Shown here: positions 37,731 through 45,623 of the stretch, in pieces | Position numbering within the stretch: position 1 is the first letter of the stretch | Layout: every line of letters starts with the position of its first letter | Source: Bacillus multifaciens | Lineage (GTDB): Bacteria; Bacillota; Bacilli; Bacillales; Bacillaceae_G | Assembly (NCBI RefSeq): GCF_030756675.1 | Contig: NZ_JAVBXD010000009.1 | Coordinates: 1-64,000 of the forward strand | Direction of reading: 5' to 3' | DNA length: 64,000 nucleotides | Notes under the pieces: model-generated | Databases searched by the model: none | What the model was told of the DNA's origin: nothing | What the model saw: the letters and a program-made list of their open reading frames with translations, nothing else | Made by a program: the position numbers and the translations under genes

Positions 37731-37968
37731 ATATAGTTAAGTTAGTGTGTGTGTGAATATAAGTGTTTAGGAAATAATGAAATTTTTATTTAGGGCTTTA
37801 TTATGAACAGGTAAAAGATGTATTAATATTAAAAAATGGCAAAGAGGAAGGAGTCTAGAATAAGAGTCCTTCCTTTTTAATTTAAAGAAAGTGTCCCCGA
37901 TGAGCGTATTAGCAAGATAAAATAAAAGCATCATAACAAATGGTAGAAACAATAACGTCTGTCTAGTC

Positions 37969-38622
37969 ATGAAAACAGGTGAACAAACGGTATACTATCA
38001 CTACAACCCACGCGGTGACGTCATCGCGATGACAGACGAAAATGGACAAGTCGTAGCAAACTATGAATACGATGCATGGGGCAATGTTTTAAAGAGTGAC
38101 GCAAAAGGTATTGCAGCAGAGAATCCATTTGGATATGCGGGATATATGTATGATAAAGAGATTGGGATGTATTATCTAATTGCTAGATATTACAATCCAA
38201 CTCATGGCGTGTTCTTGTCTGTGGATCCGGATCCGGATGGGCATAAATCTTGGAAACAGAAGTTTAATAGAGTTTGGTATGCAACAAAAGCGGAATTCAA
38301 AGCAGGGAGAAGAGCTGTTTGGAAATCTTACGCGGATAATTTTGGAGCACTTATTAGCACGGTAGGAACAGCATATGTAGGTTATAAATATGGTAAGACT
38401 AAATATCTGAAACAAAATACTCCTGCATTTAATAAAAAATATGTTAATAAATCTGCTAGGATAGCTGGGGTTAAAATGGCATCAAAATCCCTTGAGATTT
38501 TTGGGTTATTACCTGATGCATACACCTTTGTAACTGAGGGGTGGAAAGGTGGTAAAGCAGCATATAAAAGTTATGGTAGAACAGCATATAAAAGCTATGG
38601 GAAAAAGAAAAAAAGAAGGTAG
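37969..38622 (+). CDS. Orphan Rhs-core toxin tip (cassette 2)
   Basis: A 217-residue fragment: the Rhs core from about residue 6 (EQTVYYHYNPRGDVIAMTDE ... YLIARYYNPTHGVFLSVDPD), almost identical in DNA to 34911-35160, then a new basic C-terminus of about 130 residues (DPDGHKSWKQKF ... AYKSYGKKKKRR). It has no export signal, no shell and no good ribosome site, so it is probably a silent cassette that could recombine onto the full gene. Compared with the main gene it lacks about 23 codons between DPDP and DPDG. The tip's family is not recognised. The adjacent membrane gene is the likely immunity partner. Confidence 0.75.
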   Translation: MKTGEQTVYYHYNPRGDVIAMTDENGQVVANYEYDAWGNVLKSDAKGIAAENPFGYAGYMYDKEIGMYYLIARYYNPTHGVFLSVDPDPDGHKSWKQKFNRVWYATKAEFKAGRRAVWKSYADNFGALISTVGTAYVGYKYGKTKYLKQNTPAFNKKYVNKSARIAGVKMASKSLEIFGLLPDAYTFVTEGWKGGKAAYKSYGRTAYKSYGKKKKRR

Positions 38623-38629
38623 ATAAATT

Positions 38630-38869
38630 GTGTTAAAAATTATTATTGGGACATTAGGAGGATTGTGGCTTCTCTATGGTTGTATAAAAGAAAAGTGTTG
38701 GATTTCTGCTGGTATTGCAGCATTACTCGTTATATTAAGTGTTGTTAGTTTATTTACTGAATTTTTAAATGAACTTTCGTTTATGTATCAACTAATTATT
38801 GCTGTTACTTTATCATTGGGTGGAATTGTAGCATATACGTATGAATCAGAACGAAAAGAAAGACGATAA
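38630..38869 (+). CDS. Small membrane protein, candidate immunity protein (cassette 2)
   Basis: A 79-residue protein from a GTG start 7 nt after the orphan toxin's stop codon. Three hydrophobic helices, the motif GCIKEKCWISA and a charged end YTYESERKERR. It is clearly related to the protein at 39123-39419 (NCIKEKCWLSA ... YDYETSKD). A membrane-bound immunity protein suggests the cassette 2 toxin acts at the membrane, or that toxin entry is blocked there. Inference from position and similarity. Confidence 0.6.
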   Translation: MLKIIIGTLGGLWLLYGCIKEKCWISAGIAALLVILSVVSLFTEFLNELSFMYQLIIAVTLSLGGIVAYTYESERKERR

Positions 38870-38882
38870 TTAATTGTTAAAA

Positions 38883-39100
38883 ATAAGAGAAGCCTATGAA
38901 AATTTATTACCAAGTGAAAGAAAGGTACTTCATAGAATTTTGGAAAGGTCGATTAGATGCTTAGAAAAAATCTAAGACAAAATCAAGTGTAAAAGTGGTG
39001 AATCGACTCCGCAGAAAAGCGATATTAACAAATACAAGTAAAAAGGCGACAAAAGCATTGTTACATTACTAGTTAGTATACGACAAAGATAAGGGGTAAA
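38883..39100 (+). pseudogene. Toxin/immunity debris
   Basis: Short protein-like frames without starts: IREAYENLLPSERKVLHRIL... ending at 38975, and KSSVKVVNRLRRKAILTNTS... ending near 39070. The basic second piece resembles the end of a toxin tip. No complete gene. Confidence 0.4.
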
Positions 39101-39122
39101 ACAGGAACAATAGTGTGGGTGA

Positions 39123-39419
39123 ATGGCTATGTTGAATTTTGATTTTATAGATAAAGTATTCTCTGTAATTCAGAAATATCCAGTAGGTATAATTGTAATG
39201 CTTTTCGGACTAGGGTTTATTTTTAATTGTATAAAGGAGAAATGCTGGTTATCTGCATTGGTTATGGGAGTTCAAAGTGGATTACTCATGCTTGGGATGT
39301 TTACAAACATATTAACAAACATTTTAATAAACGTTCCTCTTATAGTTCAATATATTGGTCTGATAATCTTTACAATCTTATGTTGTGTTGTATATGACTA
39401 CGAAACATCTAAAGATTAA
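39123..39419 (+). CDS. Small membrane protein, paralogue of 38630-38869
   Basis: 98 residues, three hydrophobic helices, motif NCIKEKCWLSALVMG and a C-terminal YDYETSKD. It shares the KEKCW block and layout with the immunity candidate 250 bp upstream, so the two are probably variants of one immunity family acquired with different toxin tips. Its own toxin is now debris upstream. Confidence 0.6.
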   Translation: MAMLNFDFIDKVFSVIQKYPVGIIVMLFGLGFIFNCIKEKCWLSALVMGVQSGLLMLGMFTNILTNILINVPLIVQYIGLIIFTILCCVVYDYETSKD

Positions 39420-39495
39420 GTGTTATCGGCCACGGAAACGTCGTCATTAAGTTACTGAAAACGAGATACCCTAAAAACGAAAGAATGGGAGTATC

Positions 39496-40275
39496 TTGTT
39501 TTTATATCTACCTCAAATCGGCATCCGCCTTGCGATGAAATCCCAAGGTCAAACGGTATACTACCATTACAACCCACGCGGTGACGTCATCGCGATAACA
39601 AATGAAAATGGACAAGTCGTAGCAAACTATGAATACGATGCATGGGGCAATGTCTTAAAGAGTCATGCAAAAGGTATCGCAGCAGAGAATCCATTTGGAT
39701 ATGCGGGATATATGTATGATAAAGATATTGGGATGTATTATCTAATTGCAAGATATTACAATCCAACTCATGGTGTGTTCTTGTCTGTCAATCCGGATCC
39801 GGGTGATGAAGATGATCCTTTGACGCAGAATGGATATACGTATGTAGATAATAATCCAGTAATGCTGATAGATCCAGATGGTAATATACTGATAGCTCCA
39901 CTTTTAATAATGGGGGCGTGGATAGTTGCTCCTCATGTAGGGCGTTATGTTGGTAAACAATTGGCTAAACGTGCTGTAAAGAAAACATTGCAGTATAAAG
40001 GTAAAATTGGAACACCGAAGAGAAAGGTAGTATTTGATCAGAGGAAGATACCAACAACAGGTGCAAGAAAAAATAGTATAACGTATCACTTTAAAAAGGG
40101 GAAACTATATCAAAAACGATATTATGATCACAAGGGGAGAGTTAGAAAAGATATAGATTATACTGATCATGCAAATCCTAAGGCCCATTCTGTAGTTCCT
40201 CAAAAACATTATTGGAAATGGAGAACTACGACATACTACGAGGTATCCTTTAAGAAAGAAATGGTGATATTATGA
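39496..40275 (+). CDS. Orphan Rhs-core toxin tip (cassette 3)
   Basis: A 259-residue fragment beginning near GIRLAMKSQGQTVYYHYN and carrying the complete core to IDPDG (DNA nearly identical to 34885-35240), then a new tip of about 125 residues. The tip ends with YHFKKGKLYQKRYYDHKG, KDIDYTDHANPKAHSVVPQ and a Trp/Tyr-rich tail; the KDIDyTDHxNPKxH block resembles a polymorphic-toxin nuclease type I associate with "toxin 24" domains, but this is from memory. It overlaps its immunity gene by 4 nt (ATGA). It starts from a weak TTG and has no export signal. Confidence 0.75.
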   Translation: MFLYLPQIGIRLAMKSQGQTVYYHYNPRGDVIAITNENGQVVANYEYDAWGNVLKSHAKGIAAENPFGYAGYMYDKDIGMYYLIARYYNPTHGVFLSVNPDPGDEDDPLTQNGYTYVDNNPVMLIDPDGNILIAPLLIMGAWIVAPHVGRYVGKQLAKRAVKKTLQYKGKIGTPKRKVVFDQRKIPTTGARKNSITYHFKKGKLYQKRYYDHKGRVRKDIDYTDHANPKAHSVVPQKHYWKWRTTTYYEVSFKKEMVIL

Positions 40276-40742
40276 GATTTTATGTAGCAGATAATACAGG
40301 TTATATAAATGAAATGCTTTCATTTGTATTTGAGGATATGGGTAATTATAATTGGATATTTACAGATATGGTGCCACATGTATTTAAAAATGGTATAGAA
40401 GTGACGGATACTATATTTGAGCGAGAAAAATTTTATATCTTAGGTAAGGAACTCTATAGTTTTTTGAAAGAGTATGAAGTCTTACTTATATTTGGAGTAG
40501 TGATTGCTGTAGAACAGACAGATAGAAATGTTCTTAAAAATATTCCTGACTATCCAGTAATTCAAGATAATGAGCAATATTGGAAAGAAGATTACCATTT
40601 AACAATTCCAGGGTCTGTTATGGAAATTGGTTTTTTTGATACTGCATGTTTGATCTTTGCAAGTGAGAGTGAATACAATATAAAAAAATTTCAAAAACAG
40701 TTCCCAACAGCTATTTTGTACTCGGAGTATTTAGAATTATAG
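40272..40742 (+). CDS. Immunity protein of cassette 3
   Basis: A 156-residue acidic, soluble protein whose ATG overlaps the toxin stop codon (ATGA), a coupling typical of toxin-immunity pairs. No family recognised; it has a mixed alpha/beta appearance (MRFYVADNTGYINEMLSF, VLLIFGVVIAVEQTDRNV). The role rests on position. Confidence 0.65.
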   Translation: MRFYVADNTGYINEMLSFVFEDMGNYNWIFTDMVPHVFKNGIEVTDTIFEREKFYILGKELYSFLKEYEVLLIFGVVIAVEQTDRNVLKNIPDYPVIQDNEQYWKEDYHLTIPGSVMEIGFFDTACLIFASESEYNIKKFQKQFPTAILYSEYLEL

Positions 40743-40817
40743 GATATGCCATTTGAGTCATAAAAAAGGAGGGTTCTGTTGTAAAGTTTCTCAAGAAATA
40801 AAAAGGGATATAAAAGT

Positions 40818-40862
40818 ATGAGGAAATATTATGTAGTAGCTAGTGATTTCCGTAATTCATGA
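40818..40862 (+). pseudogene. 14-codon remnant of an immunity-like gene
   Basis: ATG after AAAGGGATA encodes MRKYYVVASDFRNS and then stops. The start resembles that of the preceding immunity protein (MRFYVADN). It is followed directly by the hairpin and intron remnant, so this is probably a gene cut off by rearrangement. Confidence 0.4.
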
Positions 40863-40864
40863 TA

Positions 40865-40910
40865 CACCGAAAAAGGCGGAGCCTGCTTGAAGACTTCGCC
40901 TTTTTCGGTG
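40865..40910. terminator. 14-bp hairpin at the edge of the intron remnant
   Basis: CACCGAAAAAGGCG (40865-40878) pairs perfectly with CGCCTTTTTCGGTG (40897-40910). It is terminator-like and overlaps the first bases of the group II intron fragment. Confidence 0.7.
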
Positions 40911-41010
40911 CACCCAGCATGCGTCTATTCTCTAGGGTTTAAGTCCCAAATCGTGAAGGCAGTAGTAATGATTGGATTAAGACAAGGGTGTCCGTGACGA
41001 CGTGGAATCG
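40908..41010 (+). mobile_element. Group II intron 5' fragment
   Basis: Begins GTGCACCCAGCATGCG, then CTCTAGGGTTTAAGTCCC, GGCAGTAGTAATGATTGG and AAGGGTGTCCGTGACGACGT ending GGAATC. These are domain I landmarks of bacterial group II introns. The rest of the intron and its reverse transcriptase are missing; it breaks off into toxin debris at 41011. Its position at a terminator hairpin fits class C introns, which insert after such hairpins. Confidence 0.6.
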
Positions 41011-41142
41011 GATGACAATAGAGGTCTATTTGCTGCAAAAAGAGCAGGTGTGAAAGTAAGGGTTCAATGGGCTACACCTAAGGAAATACAAAGAGAACTT
41101 AGAAACGGAAAACTAAGTACTAAAATAAAGGGACATCTATAA
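41011..41142 (+). pseudogene. C-terminal remnant of a toxin tip
   Basis: An open frame without a start: DDNRGLFAAKRAGVKVRVQW ... ELRNGKLSTKIKGHL then TAA. The basic composition and position before an immunity-like gene indicate the tail of a former Rhs tip, now truncated by the intron fragment. A further basic scrap (RSGKIITYWNNDWKKKKR) follows to about 41217. Confidence 0.5.
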
Positions 41143-41250
41143 AAAGGAGGCTATTATATTAGAAGTGGTAAAATAATTACTTACTGGAATAACGATTGGA
41201 AAAAGAAGAAACGTTAGCAACTTCATTAATGAATGGATTGTGAGCTTAAT

Positions 41251-41604
41251 ATGTCAAAAATTAATTCAGAATTATTGCAAGAACTAGAGAATGTAAAAAT
41301 ACAGCTAGAGATCCCATATCCTTCAGATGATATAGAACAAATTGCATATGATTATAATCAAGAATGTTTAGCTGAGGATTTTTATAATTATTGTTCAATA
41401 ATTGAAGGAAGTTTGAGTTACGCTCTTGATTTTAAAAAGATTCCAATTTATCAGAGAAAATTCTTATATAAAAACTTTTTTCAAACATATCCCCAATATA
41501 CTTTTTTAGTTAGAGAAGGGCAAAAATATTTAGAATTTCATCAGCAGCTAATAATTTATGAATATACTCGCAAGTTATTAATTGCAGTTATTGAAACGTA
41601 TTAA
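41251..41604 (+). CDS. Probable immunity protein (117 aa)
   Basis: A small, acidic, helical protein (MSKINSELLQELENVKIQLE ... YEYTRKLLIAVIETY). An ATG at 41233 is in frame, but the only ribosome-site-like sequence (GTGAG) precedes 41251. It lies between two dead toxin tips and is likely the orphaned partner of the remnant at 41011. No family recognised. Confidence 0.5.
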   Translation: MSKINSELLQELENVKIQLEIPYPSDDIEQIAYDYNQECLAEDFYNYCSIIEGSLSYALDFKKIPIYQRKFLYKNFFQTYPQYTFLVREGQKYLEFHQQLIIYEYTRKLLIAVIETY

Positions 41605-41606
41605 AT

Positions 41607-41911
41607 TTATTTCGGAAGTTTAAGTTAGCTAAAGGGGCACTGAAAAGTGGAAGAACCTTAACTAAAATCTCTAAAAAGGCCTATCAAGTGCATAAACAGA
41701 TAAAGCAAAATAATGGACGCGGAAGAGGACAAGTTTTACCAAGAAATACAACTTATCGAGAATATGACATAAACCCTTACGTTAAAGGTGAAAATAGGGG
41801 GCACAAAGATTAGTTATAGGAAAAAACGGAAAAGCATACTATACAAAGGCTCACTATAAAACTTTTGTTAAAATGCCTCGAAAGAAAAGGGTGATTAGAT
41901 TATGGAGATAG
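41607..41911 (+). pseudogene. Barnase-type ribonuclease toxin tip, frameshifted
   Basis: Frame 1 gives a basic linker and VLPRNTTYREYDINPYVKGE to a stop at 41811. A shift of one base at the G-run 41797-41801 restores RLVIGKNGKAYYTKAHYKTF and then runs to TAG at 41909. This is the microbial ribonuclease (barnase/N1) core, and the equivalents of the barnase catalytic Glu73 (YREYDIN), Arg87 (QRLVIG) and His102 (AHYKTF) are all present. One missing base thus inactivates an otherwise intact catalytic domain. It has no Rhs core or start of its own. The next gene is its barstar-like inhibitor. Confidence 0.8.
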
Positions 41912-42399
41912 AAAAGAAAATCAAAACATTAAATGAACCATTTTTTCATTTAGTAATTACAGATGAAATTTATGAATTAACAAAAATAAATTTTAAAGAT
42001 ACGTTTAAATATATATTAATAGACGGAAAAAAGTGTATGGATGTAGAAAGTTTGTTTAATGAATTTTCTACTAAAATGGAATTTCCAGATTACTTTGGTA
42101 GGAACTGGAGTGCTTTTGATGAATGTATCAATGATTTAAGTTGGCTTAGTGCTCAAGGATACGTAATATTTATTAGCGATGTAGATCAGGTGCTTGTTAA
42201 AGAGGATAAAGATTTTAGGATATTAATGGACATTTTATACGATTGTTGTGAAGAATGGTCACAAGGTAGAGAGTACGGCAAATTTATTACGATACCGTGT
42301 CCATTCCACATCATACTTCATTCTAATATGAAAATAGGAAGCCCTACTATATCACGACTAAAACAAATAGGAATCGAAGAAATTGATATTATAAAATGA
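41902..42399 (+). CDS. Barstar-family ribonuclease inhibitor
   Basis: A 165-residue protein with the barstar core (KYILIDGKKCMDVESLFNEF, MEFPDYFGRNWSAFDECIND, SWLSAQGYVIFISDVDQVL): helix plus the YFGRNWSAFDE segment that covers the ribonuclease active site in barstar. It overlaps the end of the barnase-type frame by 10 nt, the usual toxin-antitoxin arrangement. The gene is intact although the toxin is broken, so it may still protect against sibling strains carrying the active toxin. Confidence 0.85.
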   Translation: MEIEKKIKTLNEPFFHLVITDEIYELTKINFKDTFKYILIDGKKCMDVESLFNEFSTKMEFPDYFGRNWSAFDECINDLSWLSAQGYVIFISDVDQVLVKEDKDFRILMDILYDCCEEWSQGREYGKFITIPCPFHIILHSNMKIGSPTISRLKQIGIEEIDIIK

Positions 42400-42418
42400 G
42401 AAGCTTAATTTAATATTT

Positions 42419-42628
42419 TTGCGAGCTATCTACTCTAATAATTCTTTTTATTCTTTTATTTGTAATGGATTGCAGGTCGATTTTAATAGGTTTGGTAAAC
42501 AATTAAATTCTCTTTCTCTTATAGACAATTATAAGGATGCTCAGGAAATTATACATTTAATTGATCAGGGGGAAATTGAAGCAGAGGAAGTTTTGTGGTA
42601 TCCGTGGCTAATTATTAAGTACACATAA
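42419..42628 (+). CDS. Short hypothetical, possible immunity remnant
   Basis: A 69-residue frame from a TTG without a clear ribosome site; acidic C-terminal half (DAQEIIHLIDQGEIEAEEVLWY). It could be the tail of a longer lost immunity gene. Weakly supported. Confidence 0.3.
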   Translation: MRAIYSNNSFYSFICNGLQVDFNRFGKQLNSLSLIDNYKDAQEIIHLIDQGEIEAEEVLWYPWLIIKYT

Positions 42629-42705
42629 TAAGTTAGAGAATCTGGAGTTATTTAAGTCTGTGTAATTTGGGGACGTTTGTAGAGTAGTAGATTTATATTT
42701 ACAGC

Positions 42706-42741
42706 AATAAGCACTTGAGAAATAAATCTCAAGTGCTTATT
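42706..42741. terminator. Bidirectional terminator closing the cassette array
   Basis: AATAAGCACTTGAGA pairs perfectly with TCTCAAGTGCTTATT, 4 bp from the stop codon of the convergent small gene. Confidence 0.85.
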
Positions 42742-42744
42742 GTA

Positions 42745-42951
42745 TTATTTACTATCTCTTGTTCTTTCAGGAATAAAACTAGAAAGGAAAATGGCAACAA
42801 TTATTGCTAGACTGAAGTTTTCAGTAGTATCAACCTCTAAACCGTTTTTCCATTGATATATAAAGGATAGCAATATTAAAAGTATAGAAATTCCAGCCGA
42901 ATATCTTACTACTTTTTGCTTATTTCCAGCTTCGTTTCTTTTCGTACTCAT
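42745..42951 (-). CDS. Small membrane protein (68 aa)
   Basis: The start at 42951 follows AAAGAGGGA; the frame upstream overlaps the next gene and is not needed. Two hydrophobic helices (YSAGISILLILLSFIYQW and FSLAIIVAIFLSSFI) with a basic N-terminus. It is the second gene of a two-gene unit with 43010-43642. No family recognised. Confidence 0.55.
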   Translation of the reverse strand: MSTKRNEAGNKQKVVRYSAGISILLILLSFIYQWKNGLEVDTTENFSLAIIVAIFLSSFIPERTRDSK

Positions 42952-43009
42952 ATTTATCCCTCTTTCATATTTATTAGGTAAAGTATGCTGCGTTGTTATT
43001 CCTTTCATG

Positions 43010-43642
43010 TCATGCTGTTTGTTTAATCCATTGTAAGACAATTAAAGGCAGCATAATTTTTTTGAAATCAAATGACAGCTGAATTTGTTCTTCTAACTCT
43101 CCGTGTATATGCAATTTCTTTTGTAAGGCTAACATACATTCTGTAGTTTGTTCTTTTAACCTTTGATACATAAATTCTTTTGAATGCTGGATACTTTCGT
43201 TTTGATTTATCATATATCCGATAGCTACTGGCCCTTTTTGTTCGCCTATTCTCGCCTTCAATTCTTGAATATTTATATCTTTTAAATGAACAAAATAATC
43301 ATGATAAAAATCAATTGAATACGTACCTGGTGTCGATATACCAGTTACAACATTCGGCTCAAAAACAAATAGAATAGGCACTAAAGCTGTAAATGTTTGA
43401 TTGTGAAATGCTTCGTATAGAATTTGAGCTAACGTATTAATATGAATTAATGGTTTAACTAGACTACTCATTTCTTTTTGTAACGCTTGTTTATTCAATG
43501 GATGTTTATAAATATGATAGGGCAATATTTCATGTTCATTTGAACAGATTTTTAAATATTGATTATTTTCATTACTCTGATTCAAATGATAGTTTATATT
43601 GTCTATCATATTTGCAGAACGTTTTGTCTCTATTATCAGAAT
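43010..43642 (-). CDS. Hypothetical soluble protein with unusual start
   Basis: The frame from ATG 43609 encodes 199 residues but has no ribosome site. Upstream in frame, GGAGGTG (about 43648-43654) is followed at normal spacing by ATT (43642) or CTG (43639), adding about 11 residues (..LIIETKRSAN). So the gene may use a rare non-AUG start, or be expressed poorly. The protein has mixed alpha/beta composition (FTALVPILFVFEPNVVTGIS, GPVAIGYMINQNESIQ) and ends close to a small membrane gene. Function unknown. Confidence 0.55.
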   Translation of the reverse strand: MLIIETKRSANMIDNINYHLNQSNENNQYLKICSNEHEILPYHIYKHPLNKQALQKEMSSLVKPLIHINTLAQILYEAFHNQTFTALVPILFVFEPNVVTGISTPGTYSIDFYHDYFVHLKDINIQELKARIGEQKGPVAIGYMINQNESIQHSKEFMYQRLKEQTTECMLALQKKLHIHGELEEQIQLSFDFKKIMLPLIVLQWIKQTA

Positions 43643-43874
43643 GACTACACCTCCTTGCTGTTTGACTTTCTGTACTTAAAATATACGTGTTCATTTATGT
43701 TAATAACAATTAGTAAAATTTCATTAAAATTTTGGTGAATTATTAGGTATTTTAAACTTGATATTTCACTTAATTTGAAATATTAGGAAATAATTAATCT
43801 CCTTAGTCTGTATATTCGAAGAAATTAATACGTTTGTATGGAAGCATTCTGGCGTGGATGAATACATAAGAAAT

Positions 43875-43900
43875 CCCACTTAAAGCTGCGTTTAAGTGGG
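43875..43900. terminator. Hairpin overlapping the regulator stop codon
   Basis: CCCACTTAA pairs with TTAAGTGGG around AGCTGCG. The stop codon of the minus-strand regulator (43892-43894) is inside the right arm. Confidence 0.6.
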
Positions 43901-45160
43901 GGGGAGTTGACTCAATATTTTCAGATATTTTGCTGACATTTTATAAGCGCGATTATCATAAAAATAGTTTCCTAGTTCAGTAGCAAGTTCACGAACTAAA
44001 GGGTATTGTTTTTTTTCTAGGCCCATTTCAATAGCTGTTTGCATATTTTTCTCGTATCCATAATCATCTCCTCTTAGTTTGGATATCTTCCCCTTCAATC
44101 CGTATAGTTGAACATGAGCGAAAGGTACATCAGCAATTGATAAAAAATGAAATGCCTCATCCATTAATTTATTAACAGTTTTCCAATCTTTAAGTTCTAT
44201 ATGAATCTCTATTAAGCCTCGGAACATGTATATCTTTTGACTCTTTTGGTAGAGAAACTCACTTAGTTGCAAGCTTTCTTCATAGTACTTAATAGCATTC
44301 GTATAGTCTTTCAAGCCGTGATAAATTTTTCCGTAATAATACGTAATTATAGGTAAATACATAGAATTATAATTTTTTTTCACTCCAAGTTCTGCCTGCT
44401 GTAAGGTTTCGAGAGCTTTGTCATATAATACATCTGATTCATACAGAAGTACAAGCATTAAAAGAGCATTTATTACTTCATGCTCCATATTAAATTTTTT
44501 GTACAATCTGTAGGCTTTTTTAGCATACAACCGGCCAATACTTTTATCTTTATAAAGCTCTTTATTTACATGACATAGATTATAATATATATGGGCGTGT
44601 TGTTCAGTTTCTTCTAGGCCAAGTAAACCCTCTACCTTCACATAAATTTCATGTGCAGCCATATAGTCTTGTTTATTATAAAAATAATGACCTCGAGCCA
44701 TGAAATAATATATAAAATCTTCGGAATATTGAGGATCTACTTGATTTGGGATGACTTGCGAAGCTTGATCTACAATTGGTGCTACATGTAGTAAATTATC
44801 ATTTCGAGAATGATAGTATATTAAAACACCATAAGCCTTTAATAATAAAAGATTCGAGTCTGTTTCACGAACATACAGTTCTAAAGAAGCTAAGTCTTTG
44901 TTGCTTATAAGCACATCATTTTTATACTTATTACATATTTCAAGAAGCTTAGGCTCTATATCCTCATAATCTGCATCGACAAGAAAATTATAATCAACAT
45001 CTAGTTTTTTAGCGACCTTTTCCAAAAAAGAAGCTGAAGGTTTAATTTGTCCATTTTCAATCCTACTTAAATAAGTTATCGAACAGATACCGGATACTAG
45101 TTCTCCTTGTGTGAATTTTTTATGTATACGTATTTGTCGAATACGTTCACCAATGTTCAT
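43892..45160 (-). CDS. XRE/TPR regulator, RNPP-like (NprR/PlcR/Rap-type architecture)
   Basis: About 422 residues. An N-terminal helix-turn-helix (MNIGERIRQIRIHKKFTQGE ... ITYLSRIENGQIKPS, about 1-65) is followed by roughly 350 residues of TPR-type helical repeats (KALETLQQAELGVKK, NAIKYYEESLQLSEFLYQKS). This is the architecture of peptide-responsive regulators such as PlcR and NprR. ATG 45160 is preceded by AAAGGAATG; the frame extends further upstream without support. No pheromone gene was found directly downstream. It diverges from the two genes leading to the RiPP cluster, so control of that cluster is plausible but unproven. Confidence 0.8.
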   Translation of the reverse strand: MNIGERIRQIRIHKKFTQGELVSGICSITYLSRIENGQIKPSASFLEKVAKKLDVDYNFLVDADYEDIEPKLLEICNKYKNDVLISNKDLASLELYVRETDSNLLLLKAYGVLIYYHSRNDNLLHVAPIVDQASQVIPNQVDPQYSEDFIYYFMARGHYFYNKQDYMAAHEIYVKVEGLLGLEETEQHAHIYYNLCHVNKELYKDKSIGRLYAKKAYRLYKKFNMEHEVINALLMLVLLYESDVLYDKALETLQQAELGVKKNYNSMYLPIITYYYGKIYHGLKDYTNAIKYYEESLQLSEFLYQKSQKIYMFRGLIEIHIELKDWKTVNKLMDEAFHFLSIADVPFAHVQLYGLKGKISKLRGDDYGYEKNMQTAIEMGLEKKQYPLVRELATELGNYFYDNRAYKMSAKYLKILSQLPPT

Positions 45161-45434
45161 ATCTTCATTCCTTTCTTTGAATGATCTAGTTAGGTTATTT
45201 TCGTGCAAAATTATAAGAATAACGCTTATACGTATCACTCTAAATATGAAGGAGAGGTACAGCACAACTGCAACTTATGGTTTTGGCTAGTAATACTTAT
45301 TTGAATGCATATGAAATTTGTATTTCCTTTTACTGACATTACTATATTATACCAATTTGCTTAGGGGCACGCCTAACAAAATTTATCTTCCATCTAAAAT
45401 TGATGTTTCGTACTTTTGAGGAAGAAGTCTTCTG

Positions 45435-45620
45435 GTGGAAAACGAAAAACCTATTGAAAAATTTTTAAGTACAGAAATTCGACCAGTAAGGAGAGAGAGT
45501 CGCTTTGATGCTATAGAAAAAAGTACTATAAATATGATAGACAATATTATGTTTACAAACATTCATTACGTCAAAATACATAGCAAGCCAAAGAGTAAAA
45601 TATCAGGAGGAGAGAAATGA
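45435..45620 (+). CDS. Hypothetical 61-aa protein
   Basis: GTG start shortly after GAGGAAGAAG. A charged, soluble peptide (STEIRPVRRESRFDAIEKST ... HYVKIHSKPKSKISGGEK) with no membrane segment. Its end contains the ribosome site of the next gene, so the two are coupled. It diverges from the XRE/TPR regulator. No family recognised; being about twice the size of the RiPP precursors and unrelated to them, it is not a fourth precursor. Confidence 0.5.
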   Translation: MENEKPIEKFLSTEIRPVRRESRFDAIEKSTINMIDNIMFTNIHYVKIHSKPKSKISGGEK

Positions 45621-45623
45621 ATA

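Noticed and set aside
43892-45160. Direct assignment as NprR with the protease at 50558 as NprA
   Set aside because: In the B. cereus group nprR lies next to nprX and nprA. Here the two genes are more than 5 kb apart, no NprX-like gene is visible, and the protease has a PlcR box.
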